From Rhodospirillales bacterium (GTDB lineage Bacteria > Pseudomonadota > Alphaproteobacteria > Rhodospirillales > Casp-alpha2), in contig JABMOG010000234.1 of the NCBI GenBank assembly GCA_013204265.1, forward strand, positions 1-38,996: 38,996 nt of DNA. The letters are read 5' to 3'. Positions within the stretch are counted from its first letter, which is position 1. The number at the start of each line of letters is the position of its first letter. The translations under genes and the position numbers were made by a program. Shown here in pieces: positions 32,976 through 38,996 of the stretch. Below the pieces are notes generated by a model that saw nothing but the letters and a program-made list of their open reading frames with translations, searched no databases and was not told the DNA's origin.

Positions 32976-34178
32976 TCAACGCAGGTAGACGTGAACCTCG
33001 TTGGATTTGGCGTTGGCCATGGTTTTGGCCGAAACGGCAACGCGAGCCGGCGGCAGGCCCATTTCAATCAGCGCCCGCAGGACTTCTTCGGCATGGCGGC
33101 GTGACTTGTTGGAATTCAAGGCCACCCGGGCGGCGCCGCCGGACGACGGGGCCACGGCGACGAGATCGAAAACGGCGGCCGGGCGACTTTCCAGCACACG
33201 ACTGATGGCGTGGTACAAGGCTTGCTGGTACGGAACTTTGTTGCGGTCGAAGCGGATAACCACCAACGGGCGCTTGCCGGAAACATCGGACGGTCGGGCG
33301 GCGACGTTGATGTTTCGGCCCGCGGTCGCAGACGCCAGGGCCTTGTTGGCCAGGCTGCCGCCGAAGATCTCGCCGGTGCGAATAGCGGCGGACACCAGGT
33401 TCAGGTTGGCACGCTCGGTGGCGACATAATTGGTCTGGCGGCGAACATCGTTGGCGACTTCTTTTAGAAGGCGCGAAATCAGAACGTCGGTGCGGTTGAC
33501 CTCGTCTTCCAGGATCGCCAGTTGACGATGGTCTTCATCGACGGCGCCGGAAACGGCAAAGGAGGCGCGCGCCGATTCGGACAGATATGACGACATGGTC
33601 GAATTGTTACTGACCCGGCCAGCCAGCGTGTTCATATCGGTAATGTCGGCGGCTATACGGTCAAGGTCGGCCTGGGCGCTGTTGAACTGCTGCACCAGGA
33701 TCGGGTTGCCCGGCGTGGTGCCGACTTGTAGGCGCGCGTTCACAGCGGCGATGGTGCCGTGATAACGTTGCGAATTGGCGACGATCTTTCCGCGCAGGGC
33801 CTGCAACTGGCTGTTATGCGTGGAGATGGATGCCTGCAGGCGTTTTAGCTCGCCCCGCATTTCGATGGCTTTTTTGCCGACGAAGGTGCCTGTGGCCTGA
33901 CCGGGCGTGACGCCGGAGGGCTGAAAATTAGAGGTTCCCAGTGGTGGTGGGTTGGCAGCAACGATAACGGACTGCGCACTGCCGGGCGTTTGGCGGGCAA
34001 CGGGTGCGCTGCTGCGCGCTTGCGATGAAGCGGCTGGTTTAGATGCTTGAGCAGGCGCGGTGCTGGCGGCCGGGCTCTCGCCGGTCAACGATGGCCAAAG
34101 AGAGTCTTCGGTGAATGAGCATGCGGAAACGGTCAGAATCGCTCCGGCAAGAAAAATTCGGACTCCAAAATACGCCAT
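32976..34178 (-). CDS. Large envelope lipoprotein with possible OmpA-like C-terminus
   Basis: A 400-residue lipoprotein. The signal MAYFGVRIFLAGAILTVSAC ends in a lipobox. A Ser/Ala/Pro/Gln-rich linker (about 30-105) is followed by a long alpha-helical, probably coiled-coil region (about 115-290). The C-terminal part (PLVVIRFDRNKVPYQQALYHAI ... KSRRHAEEVLRALIEMGLPPARVAVSA) resembles OmpA-like peptidoglycan-binding domains in layout: a strand with FDR, then a RAEAV-like helix and GxxxxRV. A tether between envelope and peptidoglycan is inference. I choose ATG 34178, with AAAGG seven bases upstream; the longer track start adds non-signal sequence. Confidence 0.72.
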   Translation of the reverse strand: MAYFGVRIFLAGAILTVSACSFTEDSLWPSLTGESPAASTAPAQASKPAASSQARSSAPVARQTPGSAQSVIVAANPPPLGTSNFQPSGVTPGQATGTFVGKKAIEMRGELKRLQASISTHNSQLQALRGKIVANSQRYHGTIAAVNARLQVGTTPGNPILVQQFNSAQADLDRIAADITDMNTLAGRVSNNSTMSSYLSESARASFAVSGAVDEDHRQLAILEDEVNRTDVLISRLLKEVANDVRRQTNYVATERANLNLVSAAIRTGEIFGGSLANKALASATAGRNINVAARPSDVSGKRPLVVIRFDRNKVPYQQALYHAISRVLESRPAAVFDLVAVAPSSGGAARVALNSNKSRRHAEEVLRALIEMGLPPARVAVSAKTMANAKSNEVHVYLR

Positions 34179-34449
34179 CACACGCCTTTGTCTTTGATTC
34201 TGAATGGAATCATCCCCTGAACAACAATAACTACTTTGGGGCATAAAGAAAGTCCCCTTCCCCCTAATCTATTAGCGGCGATCTTACTCAATGAGGAATC
34301 CGACCACAAGTGACTATTTTCATACGTTAATTTCACTTCAAAAGGAAGCCTTTCAGGTTCTTGCCATCGCCGCATCTGTGGAGTAGTGTCGCCAGCCTTC
34401 GGGGAGGCAAATTCGCCAATATCCAGCCTCGATTCGCAAAAATGATAAA

Positions 34450-34526
34450 GCACCCGTAGCTCAATTGGATAGAGCACCTGACTACGAATCAGGAGGTTAG
34501 GGGTTCGAGTCCCTTCGGGTGTACCA
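34450..34526 (+). tRNA. tRNA-Arg (anticodon ACG)
   Basis: A complete cloverleaf: acceptor GCACCCG / CGGGTGT, D arm GCTCAATTGGATAGAGC, anticodon stem CCTGA / TCAGG with loop CTACGAA (anticodon ACG), and T arm with GGTTCGAGTCC. The 3' CCA is encoded (34524-34526). The ACG anticodon is normally deaminated to ICG and reads CGU, CGC and CGA. A strong terminator follows directly. Confidence 0.97.
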
Positions 34527-34532
34527 TTGCTT

Positions 34533-34565
34533 CCCCGCCGATCCATTGATCCGGCGGGGTTTTTA
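34533..34565 (+). terminator. Intrinsic terminator of tRNA-Arg
   Basis: CCCCGCCG (34533-34540) pairs with CGGCGGGG (34552-34559) over eight GC-rich bases with an 11-base loop, followed by TTTTTA. It starts six bases after the tRNA and overlaps the end of the DUF4340 gene on the other strand. Confidence 0.88.
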
Positions 34566-35594
34566 TTTCGATTTCGGCGTGGCGTCTTCGACCAGGTCTT
34601 TCATGCGCCGGGTGAAGGTGGACGCGGTGTAATCAGCAATCCGGTACACCCAGCCTTTGGTCCGTGCCGTGATGGTTGCGGCGTCTGCGTGGTTGCCGGA
34701 TGCCTCAACCGTTAGCCAGAACGCGCCGCTCCGCTCAACCAGCCGCACCCGTACCATCAATCCGTCGAAGGTGGAGAACTCAGCGGTAATGGTTTTTGCT
34801 GCCTCAAACGGACCTGCGGCGGCGGCCGTCCGCACATCGTCCAACACCAGATTGACCAGCGCCTTGCCGATGGTGGTCGGCTCCATGGCGGATAATAGTT
34901 TTTTACCAGCCGGTACGGCGTCCAGGGCAAACAGGGATTCCTCCGGCGTCGTCTTGATAATGGTGACGACTTCGCCGTCCGGGTGGCGAAGGACGACCCG
35001 TTTGACACGCTTGGCATCGATATTGACGATTTTGCGTTCCAGCCAGTCGATGCTTTTTTTAGAAATATCGGCGTCGCCCGTCGCCAACCATGTCTGGGTG
35101 TCGCCGGGTTTGCGCACATACAGGTCGCCGTTGATCGTTCCCGCAAAACCGGGGCGGCGTTTGCCGACGATGAGGGCGCCGATTTCCGTGCCCGCCCGGT
35201 CGAACAGACGGACCAGTTTCGATTGCGCGGATGGGGTTTTAGGGTCTTGCAGTTCCAGTTTGGCGAATTTTTCCGTCCGCCGCGTTTTCGGCTCACTGAG
35301 GGTAAGTTGGGCCAGGCTTAAGATGGAGCGTTTGATCTTTACCGTGCGCGCCGCATAGCCGCTGCGTTCCTTAACCGCCCAACCCGCGGCGCCGGAGGTT
35401 AGCGCGATTGTGCCCGCGTTGTGCTCAATGGTAATGGCGCCGATGTCATTGGCTTTTTGTAACAGCCCCTCAATGGCGGGATCACCGGCGCCCGCCACCG
35501 GGCGCAGAACGCGGTCGTTGGCAACCATCACAACCGCCGCGACCAGGGTGGTAATGGTTAAAAAACCAAGGATGATGAACGATTTTGGGGACAC
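34563..35594 (-). CDS. DUF4340 domain protein of the Gld-type ABC cluster
   Basis: A 343-residue protein with an N-terminal membrane anchor (SFIILGFLTITTLVAAVVMVAN) and a large extracytoplasmic part of mixed strands containing two similar halves, typical of DUF4340. These proteins are regularly encoded after GldG-like genes. I choose GTG 35594 (SPKSFIILGF) with AGGAA nine bases before it, giving an anchor close to the start; the track extension to 35654 overlaps the gldG-like gene. The role is unknown; a substrate-facing partner of the transporter is inference. Confidence 0.82.
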   Translation of the reverse strand: MSPKSFIILGFLTITTLVAAVVMVANDRVLRPVAGAGDPAIEGLLQKANDIGAITIEHNAGTIALTSGAAGWAVKERSGYAARTVKIKRSILSLAQLTLSEPKTRRTEKFAKLELQDPKTPSAQSKLVRLFDRAGTEIGALIVGKRRPGFAGTINGDLYVRKPGDTQTWLATGDADISKKSIDWLERKIVNIDAKRVKRVVLRHPDGEVVTIIKTTPEESLFALDAVPAGKKLLSAMEPTTIGKALVNLVLDDVRTAAAAGPFEAAKTITAEFSTFDGLMVRVRLVERSGAFWLTVEASGNHADAATITARTKGWVYRIADYTASTFTRRMKDLVEDATPKSK

Positions 35595-35613
35595 GTGCGG
35601 GGTTCCTGTTTTC

Positions 35614-37530
35614 TTAGACTTGCGCAGTGGTTGGCTTGCGCCGAAACCGGCCAATCAGGGTGGCGACAATAGCGCCGGCGGCCAAGAGCAGCGGAATGAG
35701 CCCGATGTTGATGAATTTGAGGAAGGCTTCGAGCCGGTCCAGTTCCTCTCTCAAGGCTCGTTGCACGTCGCGCAGATCACCCCGGATGGCAATCATTTGC
35801 CCCTTGATGGCGTCGATGGTGGCGTTGTCCTCGGCGCTGATGATGATCGCGCCCTCGACACCGCCACGGCGTTCCAGGGTGTGCAGTTTATTGCGGGCGG
35901 CTTCCAGTTTTTCCTTCAAGGTTTGTTCCTTGGCGCGGAATTTCCGTTCCGCCTTCTGGCGGATGTTCTGAACCATGGTAAAAGGCCGGGCAGAGGCGGT
36001 GCGCCCGCGCAGTCCGATCAGGGCGTCGCTGCCGCCCAGATTATCTAGCGCGTTGACGACAAAATCGGCGTTGTTGGCGTATGGCACGAACATCTGCTGA
36101 CCCAGGAGCTCGCGCACCTCGGCCCAGAACCGCTGGTGCAGCATATCGGCATCGGCGACAACGATAAGATTGGCGGGCCTGGCCGAGCGCGCCAGATGTT
36201 TTTCGGGAACGCCCTTGGCCGCTTTGCCTTTGTCGGGGCCGGTGGTTTCTTTCGGCGCGCCCCCGGCAAAGACGGTTGTCAGCGTGCCCTGAACCCGTGC
36301 GGCCAACATCAGCGCCTTGTCTTGCGCCTTGAAATCGCGGAACAGCGCAACCGCGTCGGGCCGCCGGATAACCTTTTCGGCGTCGATCGCCATGGCGCGC
36401 GGGCCAATCGAAATCAGCGACTGAATGCGCACCCCCTCAAGGCCGGTTTTTTCCAGGATGCCGGCGCCAGCCATGTTGATGGCGCTGAGATCGCCGGTGA
36501 CGGCGTCGGTGGGATCAAAATTCTTTTTACCGAGACCAAGCCAGACCACATAGTCGATGACGGATGTTTTTCCACCAGCCCGCACGTTTACGCGGCGTGC
36601 AGTGTCAAGGTCGCCGGCGACTTTGTTATCCGCCATTTTTAATCCCCAGCCTGTGAGGATTTTGTTGAAATCGGAAGTAGGTAGGCTGACCATCCGCCCG
36701 TCGGCGGGCACGTCGACTTCGGCGTTGGCGTCTACGAACACCAGCGCCCGTCCGCCGCCAAGCACAAACTGGTCGATGGCGTACAGTGTAAAATCATCGA
36801 ACCCCTTGGGATGCACCAGCATCAGGATATCGATGTCGCCGGGAATCTGGCGCAGTTCGGTCGGCAGGGGGTGGACCTCAAAAAACTCAGCAATCTGGTC
36901 GAAGATTGCCCAGCGCGGGGTCTGGGTGAAGGGCGGGCGCGAGGCCCCGCCGGTGATCGGCAACGACGACATTATGCCGACGACTTTACGTTTCGGGTCG
37001 GCCAGGGTGTAGACAATTTTGGTCAGGTCATATTCGAGAAAGGTCTCGCGTTCCGGCGAGAAAAACGGGATGGCGGCTTTATCATCGGTGCTGTTGGACC
37101 CAGCCAGCCCGAAATAGCCGAGGTCGCCGGCGTTGTTGAGAGGCAGGCCCTGCAGACCGGCTGCGACGGCGGCGTCCTCGGTGGTGGAAAATTGCTCCGG
37201 GTTGATTACTTCCAGGCGAACCTTGCCGCCGGAAATATCCTGATAGCGGGCCAACAGTTCGCGGATGCGCTCGAAATAGGTCGCGTGCTGCGGGCTGCGC
37301 TCGCCGAGAAGTTTGCTGTAATATAATTTAAGGGAAATCGGCTCTTCGATATTTGCGAGAACATTCCTTGTCCCTTGCGACAGGGTAAACAGCCGGTCTT
37401 CGGTGAGGTCGAGGCGGACGGTCTGAAAAGCCGCGTTGGAAAAAATGTTTACGGCGAAGAACAACACCACGCCGAGCACCAGGGCGGCGATGGCCAGTTT
37501 CGATCGCTCAATGGTTTCGATCCACCGCAT
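35614..37530 (-). CDS. GldG-like ABC transporter auxiliary protein
   Basis: A 638-residue protein of the GldG / ABC-type auxiliary family. It has an N-terminal helix (LAIAALVLGVVLFFAVNIFS), then VRLDLTEDRLFTLSQGTRNVL, the family's typical opening, and a large periplasmic domain of the GATase-like fold (DIDILMLVHPKGFDDFTLYAIDQFVLGGG). A coiled coil (about 525-605) precedes a C-terminal membrane helix (IGLIPLLLAAGAIVATLIG). A second helix at the end is usual for this family. It follows the permease gene by three bases. In Bacteroidetes the homologues serve gliding motility; here no gliding genes are visible. Confidence 0.88.
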   Translation of the reverse strand: MRWIETIERSKLAIAALVLGVVLFFAVNIFSNAAFQTVRLDLTEDRLFTLSQGTRNVLANIEEPISLKLYYSKLLGERSPQHATYFERIRELLARYQDISGGKVRLEVINPEQFSTTEDAAVAAGLQGLPLNNAGDLGYFGLAGSNSTDDKAAIPFFSPERETFLEYDLTKIVYTLADPKRKVVGIMSSLPITGGASRPPFTQTPRWAIFDQIAEFFEVHPLPTELRQIPGDIDILMLVHPKGFDDFTLYAIDQFVLGGGRALVFVDANAEVDVPADGRMVSLPTSDFNKILTGWGLKMADNKVAGDLDTARRVNVRAGGKTSVIDYVVWLGLGKKNFDPTDAVTGDLSAINMAGAGILEKTGLEGVRIQSLISIGPRAMAIDAEKVIRRPDAVALFRDFKAQDKALMLAARVQGTLTTVFAGGAPKETTGPDKGKAAKGVPEKHLARSARPANLIVVADADMLHQRFWAEVRELLGQQMFVPYANNADFVVNALDNLGGSDALIGLRGRTASARPFTMVQNIRQKAERKFRAKEQTLKEKLEAARNKLHTLERRGGVEGAIIISAEDNATIDAIKGQMIAIRGDLRDVQRALREELDRLEAFLKFINIGLIPLLLAAGAIVATLIGRFRRKPTTAQV

Positions 37531-37533
37531 AGC

Positions 37534-38268
37534 TCAGGCTGCCTTTTTCAGGTCGAGAACGATGATGGTGGCAAACAGCCAGAACGCGATCAGCGAGAAA
37601 AAGAAAATCACGTCCCTAAGGTCGATGACGCCCTTGGTGACGGCGGCAAAATGGGTCAGGAAGCTCATCGAGGCAATGGTCTTCACCACGACCTCGGGCG
37701 TCCAGTCGCGGAAGAAATTCAACACCAGATCGAGGCCGCTCATGGTGAACAGAAAACACACGGTGGCGGTGACGATGAAGGCAACGACCTGGTTTTTGGT
37801 CATGGCGGAGATGCACGACCCGATGGCGAGAAACGCACCGGCCATGAAAAAACTACCAAAATAACTGGCGACGATGACCCCGTTGTCGGGGTCGCCCAGC
37901 ACATTGACGCTGATCCAGATGGGAAACGTTCCCAACAGCGCAATACCCAAAAACGCCCACGCCGCGAAATATTTACCGAGCACGGCTCCCGGCATCGACA
38001 CCGGCAGGGTCATCAGGATTTCAATGGTCCCGGTCTTGCGTTCCTCGGCCCACAGGCGCATGGAGACGGCGGGAACCAACATCAGGTAGAGCCACGGGTG
38101 ATACATGAAGAATGTCACCAGGCTGGCCTGTTCGCGGGTAAAAAATCGTCCGATGTAAAAAGCGAAGGCTCCGGTCAACGCCAGAAAGATGACGATGAAT
38201 ATATAGGCCAGCGGGGTCGCGAAATAGCTTCTGAGTTCGCGCTTGGCGATGATGGCGATATTACGCAT
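37534..38268 (-). CDS. GldF-like ABC transporter permease
   Basis: The 244-residue product has six hydrophobic segments, beginning with MRNIAIIAKRELRSYFATPLAYIFIVIFLAL, the standard opening of GldF/ABC-2 type permeases. The motif SMRLWAEERKTGTIEILMTLPVS is the cytoplasmic coupling segment of the family. I choose ATG 38268; the track start at 38457 reads through the ATPase gene in another frame. The start overlaps the ATPase stop by eight bases, showing translational coupling. With the ATPase it would form the transmembrane pump. Confidence 0.93.
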   Translation of the reverse strand: MRNIAIIAKRELRSYFATPLAYIFIVIFLALTGAFAFYIGRFFTREQASLVTFFMYHPWLYLMLVPAVSMRLWAEERKTGTIEILMTLPVSMPGAVLGKYFAAWAFLGIALLGTFPIWISVNVLGDPDNGVIVASYFGSFFMAGAFLAIGSCISAMTKNQVVAFIVTATVCFLFTMSGLDLVLNFFRDWTPEVVVKTIASMSFLTHFAAVTKGVIDLRDVIFFFSLIAFWLFATIIVLDLKKAA

Positions 38269-38996
38269 CGGCAAAATCCTCCGGCGCCGTAATTTTACGG
38301 AAGACGTCGTCCAGGGCACCGCGTTCAACGAACAGCTCGCGCACCGGAGTGTTCGTTGCGCGCAGCATTTCTCCGACGGCGTCGGCGATGGTGGCGCCGC
38401 CCGCCGCCTGCGCCCGCAGGCGCCGCACCCCGTTTGTCTCGCCCACAAACGAGACATCCTCGACCGCCGTGACGCCGCTCACGCTTTCCAGATTGCGCCG
38501 CAAATTATCGGCGGCGGCGGCATCGACGGTAATCAGCACGGCGTTGTGGTTTTGCGCCTGGGCCAGCAGGTCGGCCGGTGTGCCATCGGCCAGAAGGCGG
38601 CCGTGGGCGATGATGATGGCGCGCGAACAAACGGCCTCGACCTCTTCCAGGATATGGGTGGAAATGATGATCGCCCTGTCTTGCGACATTTCGCGGATCA
38701 GGGACCGGACCTGATGTTTCTGGTTCGGGTCCAGGCCATCGGTCGGTTCGTCCATGATCAGAATTTCCGGGTCGTGCAACATGGCCTGGGCCAACCCAAC
38801 ACGCCGCTTGAAGCCCTTGGACAATGTGTCGATGGGCTGGCGGGTGACGCCCCGGATATCGACCTTGTCGACGACGGAATCGACCCGGCGGCGTTTTTCC
38901 GCGCCATCGAAACCACGGATTTCGGCGATAAAACCCAGGTAGGATTCCGGCGTCATGTCGCCGTAGGTGGGCGCACCCTCGGGCAGGTAGCCGATG
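38261..38996 (-). CDS. GldA-like ABC transporter ATPase, N-terminus outside window
   Basis: The visible 245 codons contain the Q-loop area (IGYLPEGAPTYGDM), signature LSKGFKRRVGLAQAML, Walker B ILIMDEPTDGLDP and H-loop STHILEEVEA, so the ATPase is active-looking. Walker A lies beyond base 38996. The C-terminal tail (about 80 residues after the H-loop) is an extension seen in GldA-type and other ABC-2 ATPases. The signature reads LSKGF instead of the common LSGGQ, as in many ABC-2 ATPases. It is the first gene of the four-gene cluster in view. Confidence 0.93.
   Translation of the reverse strand, partial: IGYLPEGAPTYGDMTPESYLGFIAEIRGFDGAEKRRRVDSVVDKVDIRGVTRQPIDTLSKGFKRRVGLAQAMLHDPEILIMDEPTDGLDPNQKHQVRSLIREMSQDRAIIISTHILEEVEAVCSRAIIIAHGRLLADGTPADLLAQAQNHNAVLITVDAAAADNLRRNLESVSGVTAVEDVSFVGETNGVRRLRAQAAGGATIADAVGEMLRATNTPVRELFVERGALDDVFRKITAPEDFADA

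Noticed and set aside
34192-34207. Short inverted repeat GATTC-N6-GAATC upstream of the lipoprotein
   Set aside because: Five-base arms are expected by chance at this scale, and there is no supporting promoter context.
34178-34546. 122-aa minus-strand ORF containing GTRTPNLLIRSQVLYPIELR
   Set aside because: This is the antisense translation of tRNA-Arg (34450-34526), a well-known spurious protein signature, and it also overlaps the tRNA terminator.
1-38996. Search by eye for CRISPR arrays, insertion sequences, integrases, prophage genes or toxin-antitoxin pairs
   Set aside because: No regularly spaced repeats, transposase or integrase motifs (DDE, tyrosine recombinase), terminal inverted repeats or toxin-antitoxin-like pairs were seen. 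The window reads as core chromosome with a few lineage-specific genes.

Overview
The window looks like ordinary chromosomal DNA of a GC-rich alphaproteobacterium, most likely a member of the Rhodospirillales. This is inferred from gene order and family content, not from a database search. Indicators are the SRP RNA-dnaX-ybaB-recR neighbourhood, the block rpmH-rnpA-yidD-yidC-engB-argB, the dapD-dapE / truA / fmt-def neighbourhood, two DUF2336 proteins, and an encoded-CCA tRNA-Arg(ACG). I see no transposase, integrase, phage gene, CRISPR array or recognisable defence system.

Layout. (1) 1-4904: the 3' end of SRP RNA, then dnaX, ybaB and recR. Three minus-strand genes sit between dnaX and ybaB: an exported protein, a DUF3568 lipoprotein and a PolB-like 3'-5' exonuclease. 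An AT-rich, palindrome-bearing spacer separates the lipoprotein from the exonuclease. (2) 4909-13340: rmuC; def and fmt (formyl-methionine metabolism); an unknown 349-aa protein; truA; two membrane proteins; dapE and dapD (lysine/diaminopimelate synthesis); and a HAD nucleotidase. (3) 13496-17812: a PAS-GAF-GGDEF diguanylate cyclase translationally coupled to two tandem DUF2336 paralogues. (4) 17849-22142, read leftward: the operon rpmH-rnpA-yidD-yidC-engB-argB, with a clear sigma-70 promoter. (5) 22441-26837, read rightward: a TVP38 membrane protein overlapping a flavin disulfide oxidoreductase, an orphan sensor histidine kinase and trans-aconitate methyltransferase. (6) 26838-27529: a decayed stretch holding the remains of what looks like a trypsin-like protease. 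(7) 27530-32883: purC-ggt leftward; panB-panC, a YqaA-type membrane protein and a 66-aa protein rightward. (8) 32976-end: a large lipoprotein, tRNA-Arg, and a Gld-type ABC transporter cluster (ATPase, permease, GldG-like, DUF4340) that runs off the window edge.

The strongest observations are these. DnaX appears to lack the domain that alphaproteobacterial tau proteins carry just before the conserved C-terminal tail. The cyclase and DUF2336 genes form one coupled signalling unit. A perfect 10-bp inverted repeat (CATGTTGGGG) lies symmetrically upstream of two divergent genes. A 12-bp palindrome sits inside the purC promoter spacer. A 13-bp stem lies at the predicted 5' end of the TVP38/oxidoreductase mRNA. 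I did not find a clearly new multi-gene system. The least explained parts are the DUF3568 pair, the 349-aa protein, and the non-gliding Gld cluster.
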